Origin: Usitatibacter sp035624355
GTDB taxonomy: Bacteria; Pseudomonadota; Gammaproteobacteria; Burkholderiales; Usitatibacteraceae
Assembly (NCBI GenBank): GCA_035624355.1
Contig: DASPRQ010000025.1
Span: forward strand, 1 to 64,000
Direction: 5' to 3'
DNA length: 64,000 nt
Part shown: positions 1 to 8,661 of the stretch, piece by piece
Position numbering within the stretch: the stretch's first letter is position 1
Layout: each line of letters begins with the position of its first letter
Made by a program: the position numbers and the translations under genes
The notes under the pieces: generated by a model
Told to the model about the DNA's origin: nothing
Seen by the model: only the letters and a program-made list of their open reading frames with translations
Databases searched by the model: none

Positions 1-1
1 G

Positions 2-1192
2 ACGGGCGCGGCCGACGCCACGATCTGCCTCACGGACCTGCCGCTCAAGCGCCGCGACACCGGCTGGAAGGTCGAGCAGGCCGTGCTCGCGGTGGCCGAG
101 GCGTTCTACCGCTTCGACCGCATGAAGAGCAAGCCCCCCGAGCCGAAGAGCGCGCTGCGGAAGGTCGCCCTGCACGTCTCGAAGCGCGGCGAGGCGGCCG
201 AGGGCGAGGCCGCCATCGCGCGCGCCCAGGCGATCGCCGAGGGGATGGCGCTCGCGAAGGACCTCGGCAACCTCCCCGGCAACGTCTGCACGCCGACCTA
301 TCTCGCCGAGCAGGCCGTCGCGCTCGGCAAGGAGCACGGCGGCCTCAAGGTGAGCGTGCTCGACCGCAGGCAGATCGAGAAGCTCGGCATGGGGGCGTTC
401 CTCGCGGTCGCCCGCGGCAGCCACGAGCCGCCCAGGTTCATCGTGATGGAGCACTTCGGGGGCCGGCGCGGCGATCGCCCCGTGGCGCTCGTCGGCAAGG
501 GCATCACCTTCGACACGGGCGGCATCTCGATCAAGCCCGCGGCCGAGATGGACGAGATGAAGTTCGACAAGTGCGGCGCGACGAGCGTGCTCGGCACGAT
601 GAAGGCGATCGCCCTCATGAAGCTGCCGCTCAACGTGGTCGGCGTGGTCCCCACGACCGAGAACATGCCCGGCGGCAACGCGATCAAGCCGGGGGACATC
701 GTCGCCACGATGTCCGGGCAGACGGTGGAGATCCTCAACACCGACGCCGAGGGCCGCCTCATCCTCTGCGACGCCCTCACCTACGTCGGGAAGTACAAGC
801 CGGCCGCCGTGGTCGACATCGCGACCCTCACCGGCGCGATGGTGATCGCGCTGGGCAACGTCGCCACGGGCCTCTTCGCCAACAGCGATCCCCTCGCGCG
901 CGAGCTCGTCCAGGCGGGCGACGCGGCGTGGGACCGCGCCTGGCACATGCCGATGTGGGACGACTATCAGGAGCAGCTCAAGAGCAACTTCGCCGACTTC
1001 CCGAACATCGGTACCCGCGCCGGCGGCTCGATCACGGCCGCCTGCTTCCTGTCGCGCTTCGCGAAGTCGTACCCGTGGGCGCACCTGGACATCGCGGGGA
1101 CCGCGTGGAAGAGCGGCGCCGAGAAGGGCGCCACCGGCCGGCCCGTCGCGCTCCTCGCGCACTTCCTCGCCCGCCGCGCGGCCGCCGCGTGA
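2..1192 (+). CDS. pepA: Leucyl aminopeptidase (M17), 5' end missing
   Basis: Cytosolic dinuclear-metal aminopeptidase that releases N-terminal residues from peptides. The frame is open at the left edge, so about 396 C-terminal residues remain and most of the N-terminal domain is outside the window. Seen: the metal/active-site stretch VGKGITFDTGG (about 492-524) followed by a conserved KFDKCGA, and the M17 signature NTDAEGRL (about 737-760). The C-terminal catalytic domain is intact. The stop overlaps the GTG start of holC (GTGA), the usual pepA-holC arrangement in proteobacteria, and implies coupled translation. In some bacteria PepA also binds DNA; nothing here tests that. Confidence 0.95.
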   Translation, partial: TGAADATICLTDLPLKRRDTGWKVEQAVLAVAEAFYRFDRMKSKPPEPKSALRKVALHVSKRGEAAEGEAAIARAQAIAEGMALAKDLGNLPGNVCTPTYLAEQAVALGKEHGGLKVSVLDRRQIEKLGMGAFLAVARGSHEPPRFIVMEHFGGRRGDRPVALVGKGITFDTGGISIKPAAEMDEMKFDKCGATSVLGTMKAIALMKLPLNVVGVVPTTENMPGGNAIKPGDIVATMSGQTVEILNTDAEGRLILCDALTYVGKYKPAAVVDIATLTGAMVIALGNVATGLFANSDPLARELVQAGDAAWDRAWHMPMWDDYQEQLKSNFADFPNIGTRAGGSITAACFLSRFAKSYPWAHLDIAGTAWKSGAEKGATGRPVALLAHFLARRAAAA

Positions 1193-1629
1193 CGCGCATC
1201 GACTTCTACCACTACGCCGACGACAAGCTGCGCTTCGCGTGCCGGCTCGCCGCCAAGGCCTACGACCAGGCGAGCCGGGTCGTGGTCTACGCGCCGGACC
1301 CGAAGGTGCTCGGCGACTTCGACAAGGCGCTGTGGACTTTCCAGTCCACGCGCTTCGTGCCGCACTGCTTCGCCGGCACGGGCCTCGCCCCCGAGACGCC
1401 CGTGATCCTCGCCTCCTCGGGCGAGAACCTGCCGCACCACGACGTGCTCCTCAACCTCGCCGACGAGTGGCCGCCGTTCTTCGCCTCCTTCGAGCGCCTG
1501 CTGGAGATCGTGGCCTCCGACGAGGACGACAAGGCCCGGGCGCGCGGCCGTTACGCGTTCTACCGCAAGCGCGGTTACGATATCCGGGTGAACGCGATCG
1601 AAGGCACGGAGAATCCCGTTGGCCAGTGA
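1189..1629 (+). CDS. holC: DNA polymerase III chi subunit
   Basis: Small clamp-loader accessory subunit (146 residues) that links the polymerase III holoenzyme to single-stranded DNA-binding protein through its partner psi. The N-terminus (TRIDFYHYADDKLRFACRL) and the central 'LWTFQSTRFVPH' stretch are typical of the chi family. I chose the GTG at 1189 because it overlaps the pepA stop (GTGA) and gives the family's usual length. The 3' end overlaps the next small gene by 11 bases, so pepA, holC, this neighbour and valS look like one transcription unit. Confidence 0.9.
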   Translation: MTRIDFYHYADDKLRFACRLAAKAYDQASRVVVYAPDPKVLGDFDKALWTFQSTRFVPHCFAGTGLAPETPVILASSGENLPHHDVLLNLADEWPPFFASFERLLEIVASDEDDKARARGRYAFYRKRGYDIRVNAIEGTENPVGQ

Positions 1630-2002
1630 CAAGGACGTGCTCGGCCAGGCCGACGCGCTCCTGCGGCGTCATTCGGTTTCCGCGCCCCGCGGCGGCGGCG
1701 ACACGGGCGGCGTTCCCGTGCTTACCGACCTGGTCGAGGATCCCGCCGCCGCGCAGGAGAAACCGGAGGCGCCCCCGCCGCCGGTCGAGCTCTCGAGCGA
1801 GCTCGCCCAGGACGTCTTCGCGCACGTGATGGCCGAGGTGGAGGGAAAGCTCGCCGCGGACCTCGAGCAGCGCCTCGCCCTGCACCTCGCCCCGCAAGTG
1901 CACGCCGCGGTGGCCGAGACGCTGCGCGACCTGCGCCGCGAGCTCGCCGAGGTCGTGGCCCGGTCGGTCGCCGACGCCCTCGCCCGCCGGCAGATCCGGT
2001 AG
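1619..2002 (+). CDS. Small hypothetical protein between holC and valS
   Basis: A 127-residue acidic protein starting at TTG inside the 3' end of holC. It has a low-complexity N-terminal half with the short motif VPVLTDLVEDP and a Pro-rich patch, then a long amphipathic helix from about residue 57 to the end (many Leu, Ala, Glu, Arg). From memory, Burkholderiales carry a comparable DUF2486-like protein in the same holC-valS position; I cannot confirm membership here. No signal peptide, membrane segment or catalytic motif is visible. Position suggests co-expression with replication and translation genes, but function is unknown. Confidence 0.7.
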   Translation: MASDKDVLGQADALLRRHSVSAPRGGGDTGGVPVLTDLVEDPAAAQEKPEAPPPPVELSSELAQDVFAHVMAEVEGKLAADLEQRLALHLAPQVHAAVAETLRDLRRELAEVVARSVADALARRQIR

Positions 2003-2017
2003 GCCCGCCTCCTTCCC

Positions 2018-4780
2018 ATGGAACTCGAAAAGAGCTTCGACCCGCACGCCATCGAATCGCGCTGGTATCCCCTGTGGGAGTCGCGCGGCCACTTCAAGGC
2101 GGGCTTCGACCCCCATCGCCCCTCGTTCTCGATCCAGCTCCCGCCGCCGAACGTGACGGGCACGCTCCACATGGGCCACGCGTTCCAGCAGACGCTCATG
2201 GACGTCCTCGTGCGCTGGCACCGCATGAAGGGCGAGAACGTGCTCTGGCAGCCGGGCACGGACCACGCGGGCATCGCGACCCAGATGGTGGTCGAGCGCC
2301 AGCTCGAGGCGGCCGGCGAGACGCGCCGCGCCATCGGGCGCGAGGCGTTCGTGAAGCGCGTGTGGGCCTGGAAGGAGGAGTCGGGCTCGACGATCACGCG
2401 CCAGATGCGCCGCCTCGGGGCCTCGTGCGACTGGTCGCGCGAGTACTTCACCATGGACGAGGCGCGCTCGCGCGCCGTCACCGAGGTCTTCGTGCGCCTC
2501 TTCGACGAGGGCCTCATCTACCGCGGAAAGCGCCTCGTGAACTGGGATCCGGTGCTGCTCACCGCGGTCTCCGACCTCGAGGTGGAGTCGCAGGAGGAGA
2601 GCGGCACGCTCTGGCAGCTGCGCTACCCGCTCGAGGACGGCTCGGGCCACCTCGTGGTCGCGACCACGCGTCCCGAGACGATGCTGGGCGACACGGCCGT
2701 CGCGGTTCACCCCGACGACGAGCGCTACCGGCATCTCGTGGGCAAGCGGGTGCGGCTGCCGCTCGCCGGGCGCCTCATCCCGGTGATCGCCGACGAGTAC
2801 GTGGACCGCGCCTTCGGCACCGGCTGCGTGAAGATCACGCCGGCCCACGACTTCAACGACTACGAGGTGGGCATGCGCCACGGCCTGCCCCTGATCGGCA
2901 TCTTCACCGGCGACGCGAAGGTGAACGACAACGCGCCCGCCGCCTACCGCGGCCTCGACCGTTTCGTGGCGAGGAAGCGCGTGCTCGCGGACCTCGAGGC
3001 CGCCGGGCTCGTCGAGGCGAGGAAGCCGCACAAGCTCATGCAGCCGCGCTCGCAGCGCTCCGAGGCCGTGGTCGAGCCGATGCTCTCGGACCAGTGGTTC
3101 GTGCGCATGGCGGGCCTCGCGCAGGCGGGGCTCAAGGCGGTGGCCGACGGGCGCACCCGCTTCGTGCCCGAGGAGTGGGCGAAGACCTACAACCAGTGGC
3201 TCGAGAGCATCCAGGACTGGTGCATCTCGCGCCAGCTCTGGTGGGGCCATCAGATCCCCGCGTGGTACGCCGCCGACGGCACGCCCTTCGTGGGCCGCAG
3301 CTTCGAGGAGGCGCAGGCGCGCGCGCGCGCGGCCGGCAAGGAGATCCGCCGCGAATCGCGCGACGAGGACGTGCTCGACACCTGGTTCTCGTCCGCGTTC
3401 GTGCCCTTCTCCACGCTCGGCTGGCCCGACGACGCGAAGCTCGAGCGCGAGCGCGCCTTCTACCTGCCTTCGTCCGTGCTCGTCACCGGCTTCGACATCA
3501 TCTTCTTCTGGGTCGCGCGCATGATCATGACGACCCTGCACTTCACGGGCGAGGTGCCGTTCCGCGACGTCTACATCAACGCCATCGTGCGCGACGCCGA
3601 GGGGCAGAAGATGTCGAAGTCGAAAGGCAACACCATCGACCCGCTCGACGTGATCGACGGCATCGAGTTCCCGGCGCTGCTCGAGAAGTCCACCCAGGGA
3701 CTCATGCTCGCCGCCCACAAGGACGCGGCCGCGAAGCGCATCAGGCGCGACTATCCCCAGGGGATCCCCTCCTACGGCGCCGACGCCCTGCGCTTCACCT
3801 TCGCGGCGCTCTCCACGCTCGGGCGTACGCTCAACTTCGACCTCAAGCGCTGCGAGGGCTACCGCAGCTTCTGCAACAAGCTCTGGAACGCGACGCGCTT
3901 CGTGCTCATGAACTGCGAGGGTAAGGACACGGGCCTGGACGAGTCCGCGCCCGTCGAGCTCTCGACCGTCGACCGCTGGATCGCGAGCCGCCTGCAGCGC
4001 GCCGAGCGCGAGGCGATCGAGGCCCTGGAGGCGTACCGCTTCGACGTGGCCGCCCGCGCCGTCTACGGGTTCGTCTGGGACGAGTACTGCGACTGGTACG
4101 TCGAGCTCGCGAAGGTGCAGCTCGCCTCCGGGAACGAGCCGCAGCAGCGCGCCACCCGGAGGACCCTCATCCGCGTGCTCGAGGCGACGCTGCGCCTCGC
4201 CCACCCGATCATCCCCTTCATCACCGAGGAGCTGTGGCAGAAGGTGGCGCCGCTCGCGGGCAAGGCGGGCGAGACGATCATGCTGGCCCCCTATCCCCAG
4301 CCCGACGGCTCGCGCATCGCGCCCAACGCCGAGCGCGAGATGGCCCTCGTGCAGGAGGTGGTCAACGCCGCGCGCAACCTGCGCTCCACGATGAACCTGT
4401 CGCCCGCGGCGCGCATGCCCCTCTACCTCGCCGAGGCGGCGCCGGAGCTGCGCGAGCACGCGGCCGGCATCGCGGCGCTCGCCAGGGTGTCGGAGGTGCG
4501 CTTCATGGACTCGCTTCCCGCCGAGGACGCCCCCGTGGCGATCACGGGCGCGGCGAAGCTCATGCTGCACGTCCAGGTCGACCGGGAGGCCGAGCGCGTG
4601 CGCCTCGGGCGCGACATCGAGCGGCTCGCGGGCGACGCGGCGAAGCTCGTGGCGAAGCTGTCCAACCCCTCGTTCGTCGAGCGGGCGCCGCCGGCCGTGG
4701 TCGACCAGGACCGCAAGCGCCTCGCCGACATCGAGGCGAGGCTCGTGGACCTGCGCGCCCAGCTCGTGAAGCTCGGCTGA
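2018..4780 (+). CDS. valS: Valyl-tRNA synthetase
   Basis: Class I synthetase charging tRNA-Val with valine, 920 residues, normal for bacterial ValS. Seen: PPPNVTGTLHMGH (HIGH-type motif, His51-Met-Gly-His54), a long editing (CP1) domain, the KMSKS loop (about residues 530-534, 'QKMSKSKGN'), an anticodon-binding domain and a C-terminal coiled coil from about residue 855 (alternating Leu with Arg/Glu), which ValS uses to contact tRNA. The ATG start lies 15 bases after the upstream gene. It ends 10 bases before the MFS gene. Confidence 0.97.
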   Translation: MELEKSFDPHAIESRWYPLWESRGHFKAGFDPHRPSFSIQLPPPNVTGTLHMGHAFQQTLMDVLVRWHRMKGENVLWQPGTDHAGIATQMVVERQLEAAGETRRAIGREAFVKRVWAWKEESGSTITRQMRRLGASCDWSREYFTMDEARSRAVTEVFVRLFDEGLIYRGKRLVNWDPVLLTAVSDLEVESQEESGTLWQLRYPLEDGSGHLVVATTRPETMLGDTAVAVHPDDERYRHLVGKRVRLPLAGRLIPVIADEYVDRAFGTGCVKITPAHDFNDYEVGMRHGLPLIGIFTGDAKVNDNAPAAYRGLDRFVARKRVLADLEAAGLVEARKPHKLMQPRSQRSEAVVEPMLSDQWFVRMAGLAQAGLKAVADGRTRFVPEEWAKTYNQWLESIQDWCISRQLWWGHQIPAWYAADGTPFVGRSFEEAQARARAAGKEIRRESRDEDVLDTWFSSAFVPFSTLGWPDDAKLERERAFYLPSSVLVTGFDIIFFWVARMIMTTLHFTGEVPFRDVYINAIVRDAEGQKMSKSKGNTIDPLDVIDGIEFPALLEKSTQGLMLAAHKDAAAKRIRRDYPQGIPSYGADALRFTFAALSTLGRTLNFDLKRCEGYRSFCNKLWNATRFVLMNCEGKDTGLDESAPVELSTVDRWIASRLQRAEREAIEALEAYRFDVAARAVYGFVWDEYCDWYVELAKVQLASGNEPQQRATRRTLIRVLEATLRLAHPIIPFITEELWQKVAPLAGKAGETIMLAPYPQPDGSRIAPNAEREMALVQEVVNAARNLRSTMNLSPAARMPLYLAEAAPELREHAAGIAALARVSEVRFMDSLPAEDAPVAITGAAKLMLHVQVDREAERVRLGRDIERLAGDAAKLVAKLSNPSFVERAPPAVVDQDRKRLADIEARLVDLRAQLVKLG

Positions 4781-4790
4781 GCCGACTTCC

Positions 4791-6068
4791 TTGCCTTTCC
4801 CCCACAGCCTGAGGGCGCTCGAGTCGCCCAACTTCCGCCGCTACTACGTCGGCCAGGCGGTGTCGATGCTGGGCACGTGGATCCAGTCGGTGGCGATGAT
4901 GTGGCTCGCCTACCGGCTGTCGAACTCCACCTACTTCACCGGCATCATCGGGTTCCTGAACAACGCCCCTCACCTCTTCCTCGCCACCTCGGCGGGGGTG
5001 CTGGGCGACCGCATCAGCCGCCGGCGGCTCCTCATCGCGGCGCTTGCCCTGCTCGCGCTCCAGGCGGCGGCGCTCGCCGCGCTCTCGGGGCTGAAGATCA
5101 TCACCATGCCGCAGCTCGCCGCGCTCGCGCTCTTCGCGGGCGTGTGCAACGCCTTCGAGACGCCCACGCGCCAGTCGATCTTCGTGCAGCTGCTCGAGCG
5201 GCGCGAGGACCTGCCCAACGCGATCGCCATGAACTCGATCCTCATGAACGGCACGCGCCTCGTCGGGCCGTCCATCGGCGGCTTCCTCATCGCGGCCTTC
5301 GGCGAGACGGTGTGCTTCGGGCTGAACGCGCTGAGCTACCTCGCGGTGCTCGCCGCGCTCCTGCGGGTGCGGATCGTCCATCCGCGCCCGCGCCGCGCAG
5401 CGAGCCACCCGCTCGCCGACCTCGCCGAGGGCTGGAAGTACGCGATGGGGCTCGTGCCCGTGCGGCGCATGCTCTTCACGCTCTCGGCGGTGAGCTTCTC
5501 CATCAGCCCCTACGCGACGCTCATGCCGGCGATGGTGGTGAAGACCTTCCACGCGGGCGCGGGCCTGGTCGGCATCTTCATCGGGGCCGTGGGCCTCGGC
5601 GCGGTCGTCTCGGCCGTCTCGCTCGCGCGCAGGCCCAGCGTGCGCGGCCTGGGCAAGTGGATCGCGATCGCGGCCTCGGTGGCGGGGATGGGCGCGATCG
5701 GATTCGGCCTGTCGCGGAGCATCGGCACCTCGATCGTGCTCCTCATGGCCACCGGCTTCGGGATGTTCATGACGGGCGCCACCTGCAACACGATCCTGCA
5801 GACCATGGTGGACGAGGACAAGAGGAGCCGCGTCATGAGCTACTACACCATGTTCTTCATCGGCGTGGCCCCGCTCGGCCACTTCGGCGCCGGATGGCTC
5901 GCGGCGCACATCGGCGCGCCGGCGACCTTCCTCGTGGGAGGAAGCATCGCGCTCGCCACCGGGCTCGCCTTCGCGGTCCAGCTGCCTTCCTTCCGCTCGC
6001 ACCTGCGGCTCGTCTACGTGAGCCGCGGTATCATCCCCCCGACCGAAAGCCCCTTGGGGAGCCGATGA
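4791..6068 (+). CDS. MFS transporter (MFS_3 / exporter type)
   Basis: A 425-residue inner-membrane major facilitator protein with about twelve hydrophobic segments. The N-terminus (SLRALESPNFRRYYVGQAVS) and the loop 'GDRISRRRLLIA' resemble the enterobactin-exporter-like MFS_3 group, in which an 'F-R-x-Y/L-W-x-G-x-x-x-S' start is common. The chosen TTG at 4791 keeps this conserved start; no ATG lies nearby. Substrate cannot be inferred. The stop overlaps the ATG of the following SDR gene (ATGA), so the two are coupled. Confidence 0.85.
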   Translation: MPFPHSLRALESPNFRRYYVGQAVSMLGTWIQSVAMMWLAYRLSNSTYFTGIIGFLNNAPHLFLATSAGVLGDRISRRRLLIAALALLALQAAALAALSGLKIITMPQLAALALFAGVCNAFETPTRQSIFVQLLERREDLPNAIAMNSILMNGTRLVGPSIGGFLIAAFGETVCFGLNALSYLAVLAALLRVRIVHPRPRRAASHPLADLAEGWKYAMGLVPVRRMLFTLSAVSFSISPYATLMPAMVVKTFHAGAGLVGIFIGAVGLGAVVSAVSLARRPSVRGLGKWIAIAASVAGMGAIGFGLSRSIGTSIVLLMATGFGMFMTGATCNTILQTMVDEDKRSRVMSYYTMFFIGVAPLGHFGAGWLAAHIGAPATFLVGGSIALATGLAFAVQLPSFRSHLRLVYVSRGIIPPTESPLGSR

Positions 6069-6886
6069 GCACGCTCGCGGGCAAGACCCTCTTCATCACC
6101 GGCGCCTCGCGCGGCATCGGGCGCGAGATCGCCCTCGTCGCGGCGCGCGACGGCGCGCGCGTCGCCGTGGCCGCGAAAACCGCCGAACCCCATCCGAAGC
6201 TCGCCGGGACGATCCACACGGTCGCCGCCGAGGTCGAGGCCGCCGGCGGCAAGGCGCTCGCCCTGCAGCTCGACGTGCGCGACGAGGCGGCCATCGCCCG
6301 GGCGGTCGCAGCGGCCGCCGAGGCCTTCGGCGGCATCGACATCCTCGTGAACAACGCGAGCGCCATCAGCCTCACGCCGACGCTGGAGACTCCCGCGAAG
6401 CGCTTCGACCTGATGATGGCGGTGAACGCGCGCGCGACGTTCCTCTGCTCGCAGGCGTGCATCCCGTGGCTGAAGAAGGCGGCGAACCCGCACATCCTCA
6501 ACCTCTCGCCGCCGCTCAACATGCAGCCGCGCTGGTTCGCGGGGCACGTCGCCTACACGATGTCGAAATACGGGATGAGCATGTGCACGCTCGGCATGGC
6601 CGAGGAGCTGCGCGGCGACGGCATCGCGGTGAACTCGCTCTGGCCGCGCACGACGATCGCGACGGCGGCGGTCGAGGTGCACTTCCCCGAGGCGATCCTC
6701 AAGGCGAGCCGCACGCCCGCCATCATGGCCGACGCGGCGCGCGTCGTCCTCACGTCGGAGGCGCGCGGCCACACCGGCCACTTCTACATCGACGAGGACG
6801 TGCTGCGCCGCGCGGGCGTGAAGGACTTCGAGCGCTACGCGGTCACGCCCGGCCAGCCCCTCTTCCAGGACCTCTTCGTCGACTGA
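6065..6886 (+). CDS. SDR family oxidoreductase, HSDL2-like
   Basis: A 273-residue NAD(P)-dependent short-chain dehydrogenase. Seen: cofactor glycine motif TGASRGIG (residues 12-19), NNAS (97-100), and the catalytic set Ser148, Tyr164 and Lys168 (YTMSK). The insert 'KTAEPHPKLAGTIHTVA' after the second beta strand and the C-terminal 'GHFYIDEDVLRRAGVKDF' match the hydroxysteroid-dehydrogenase-like-2 (HSDL2) subgroup rather than FabG. The ATG overlaps the MFS stop. The substrate is unknown; these proteins are usually linked with lipid or acyl metabolism. Confidence 0.85.
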   Translation: MSTLAGKTLFITGASRGIGREIALVAARDGARVAVAAKTAEPHPKLAGTIHTVAAEVEAAGGKALALQLDVRDEAAIARAVAAAAEAFGGIDILVNNASAISLTPTLETPAKRFDLMMAVNARATFLCSQACIPWLKKAANPHILNLSPPLNMQPRWFAGHVAYTMSKYGMSMCTLGMAEELRGDGIAVNSLWPRTTIATAAVEVHFPEAILKASRTPAIMADAARVVLTSEARGHTGHFYIDEDVLRRAGVKDFERYAVTPGQPLFQDLFVD

Positions 6887-6887
6887 T

Positions 6888-7121
6888 TTACCGCTTCTTC
6901 ATCAGGAAGGTGAACTCGGGGCCGCCGGAGCTGGAGAGCAGCTCGTTGCCGGTCTGCTTGCAGAAGGCCTCGAAGTCCTTCACGGAGCCGGGGTCGGTGG
7001 CGACGACCTTCAGCACCTGGCCGGCCGTGAGGTCGCCGAGGGCCTTCTTGGCGCGCAGGATCGGAAGGGGGCAGTTGAGCCCGCGCACGTCGAGCTCGCG
7101 ATCGAAAGCGTTGGCATTCAT
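6888..7121 (-). CDS. tusA: TusA-family sulfur carrier protein
   Basis: A 77-residue protein with the TusA signature CPLP (Cys17), the cysteine that carries persulfide sulfur. Characterised TusA proteins pass sulfur in 2-thiouridine tRNA modification and molybdenum cofactor synthesis, and related proteins act in sulfur oxidation. ATG at 7121 was chosen because it is preceded by an AGAGG ribosome binding site and starts directly at the family N-terminus. It converges on the SDR gene with a one-base gap. Nearby moaC and soxXA fit a sulfur or cofactor role, but do not prove which. Confidence 0.88.
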   Translation of the reverse strand: MNANAFDRELDVRGLNCPLPILRAKKALGDLTAGQVLKVVATDPGSVKDFEAFCKQTGNELLSSSGGPEFTFLMKKR

Positions 7122-7285
7122 GGGAGGTTCCTCTCGTGACCCGAAAAGTCTAGCACGGGCCCCTTGAGGTGCGGCCGCCCCGGGACTAGGATGGGCCATC
7201 CCGGGACGCAGGCTCCCGGGGGCAGCCTCCGCTGCCGAAGACGGTGTCCGTCCAAGCCCTGCTTCCGAACCTTCACGGAGGCTCC

Positions 7286-8086
7286 ATGGACACCGTCGCA
7301 TCGATCGCTCCCCGTTCCCTGCATTCCCGCATCGGCTCGGCCGGCGCACCGCTGGTGCTCGACGTACGCCCGCCGGCCCGGTTCGCGGCCGAGCCGCGCA
7401 TGATCCCCGGCGCCCTCCAGCCCGAGGCCGACGTCGTCGCCTTCGCCGCACGCCATGCCGCGGGGCGCCCCATCGTGCTCTACGGCAGCCACGGCCAAGA
7501 GGCGAGTCGGGAGGCGGCGCGCGCCCTCGCGCGCGCGGGTCACGACGCCGTCTTCCTCGCGGGCGGCCTCGAGGCGTGGATCGCCGAGGGGCGGCCCACG
7601 CTGCGCCGCCGGCCCGAGTGGCGCGTGCCCGGCGGGTCGCGCTGGATCACCCGGGAGCGGCCGAAGATCGACCGCATCGCCTGCCCGTGGCTCGTGCGCC
7701 GCTTCATCGATCCCCTCGCCCGCTTCGACTACGTGCCGGCCGCGCGCGTGCTGGAGGAGGCCGAGCGCCGGCGAGCGATCGCCTTCGATCTGCCCGGCGC
7801 GCCGCTCGCGCATCGCGCGGACCGCTGCAGCTTCGACGCCGTGCTCGAGGACTTCGCGCTGAGCGATCCCGCGCTGGAACGCCTCGCGGCGATCGTTCGC
7901 GGCGCGGACACCGACCGGCTCGACCTCGCGCCGCAGTGCGCGGGCCTGCTCGCCGCCTCGCTCTGGCTCGCGCAGCGCTTCGCCGACGATCACGCCATGC
8001 TGGAGAACGCGATGCCGCTGTACGACGCGCTGTACGCCGAGTGCCGCCGCGACGCCGAGCGCGCCGCGCAGGGCCCCGCGACGTGA
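7286..8086 (+). CDS. Rhodanese-like plus ChrB C-terminal domain protein
   Basis: A 266-residue cytosolic protein in two parts. Residues 1-105 have a rhodanese fold pattern (LVLDVRPPARF, IPGA, 'FLAGGLEAW'), but the catalytic loop reads LYGSHGQEAS and has no cysteine, so sulfur transfer by the classical mechanism is unlikely. Residues 120-260 match the ChrB_C family (chromate resistance): 'RERPKIDRIACPWLVRRFID' followed by 'DRCSFDAVLEDF'. ATG 7286 follows CGGAGG at good spacing. No chrA transporter is adjacent. The name ChrB would overstate what is known; metal- or redox-sensing is an inference. Confidence 0.75.
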   Translation: MDTVASIAPRSLHSRIGSAGAPLVLDVRPPARFAAEPRMIPGALQPEADVVAFAARHAAGRPIVLYGSHGQEASREAARALARAGHDAVFLAGGLEAWIAEGRPTLRRRPEWRVPGGSRWITRERPKIDRIACPWLVRRFIDPLARFDYVPAARVLEEAERRRAIAFDLPGAPLAHRADRCSFDAVLEDFALSDPALERLAAIVRGADTDRLDLAPQCAGLLAASLWLAQRFADDHAMLENAMPLYDALYAECRRDAERAAQGPAT

Positions 8087-8102
8087 CGCAGGCCGCCGCG
8101 CC

Positions 8103-8582
8103 TCAGGACGCGGTCCAGGTGCCCGACTTCCCGCCGCGCTTCTCGACGAGCCGGATGCCCTCCATGGTCATGCCCCGGTCGACGGCCTTGCACATGTCGT
8201 AGATCGTGAGCAGGCCCACCTGGACCGCGGCGAGCGCCTCCATCTCCACGCCGGTGCGCGCCGTGCACTCCACGGTGGCCCGGCATTCCACGGCGCTCGC
8301 CGCCTCGTCGAGCGCGAAATCCACCGCGACGGAGGTGAGCGCGACCGGGTGGCACAACGGCACGAGCTCCGAGGTGCGCTTCGCGGCCTGGATCGCCGCC
8401 ACCCGGGCCACGCCGAGCACGTCGCCCTTGCGCGCGCCGCCTTCCCGGACCAGGGCGAGCGTGGCCGGAAGCATGCGGATGCGCCCCGCGGCCACGGCCA
8501 CCCGGTGGGTCTCGGGCTTGGCGGCCACGTCGACCATCCGGGCGGAACCTCGCTCGTCGAAATGGGTCAGTTTTTCCGTCAT
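8103..8582 (-). CDS. moaC: Cyclic pyranopterin monophosphate synthase
   Basis: Second enzyme of molybdenum cofactor synthesis, turning the MoaA product into cyclic pyranopterin monophosphate. The 159-residue protein has the family motifs SELVPLCHP, 'GVEMEAL' and IYDMCKAVD, and 'RMVDVAAK' near the N-terminus. Two ATGs lie six bases apart (8588 and 8582); GGAAGG directly abuts the first and is correctly spaced from the second, so I chose 8582. No other moa gene is in the window. The gene is divergent from the M48 protease. Confidence 0.95.
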   Translation of the reverse strand: MTEKLTHFDERGSARMVDVAAKPETHRVAVAAGRIRMLPATLALVREGGARKGDVLGVARVAAIQAAKRTSELVPLCHPVALTSVAVDFALDEAASAVECRATVECTARTGVEMEALAAVQVGLLTIYDMCKAVDRGMTMEGIRLVEKRGGKSGTWTAS

Positions 8583-8661
8583 AATCATCCTTCCGCCATG
8601 CCCCGCAGGCCGCCCCGGGCCCGGACCCCATGGTAGCAGTTCGCACCGAACGCCCGACCGA

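Noticed and set aside
1451..4831. Very long open frames on the antisense strand of valS, and similar ones at 11324-14359 (+) and 23035-27090 (-)
   Set aside because: They mirror real genes with clear motifs, have no ribosome binding sites or recognisable domains, and are the expected artefact of roughly 70% GC codon usage.
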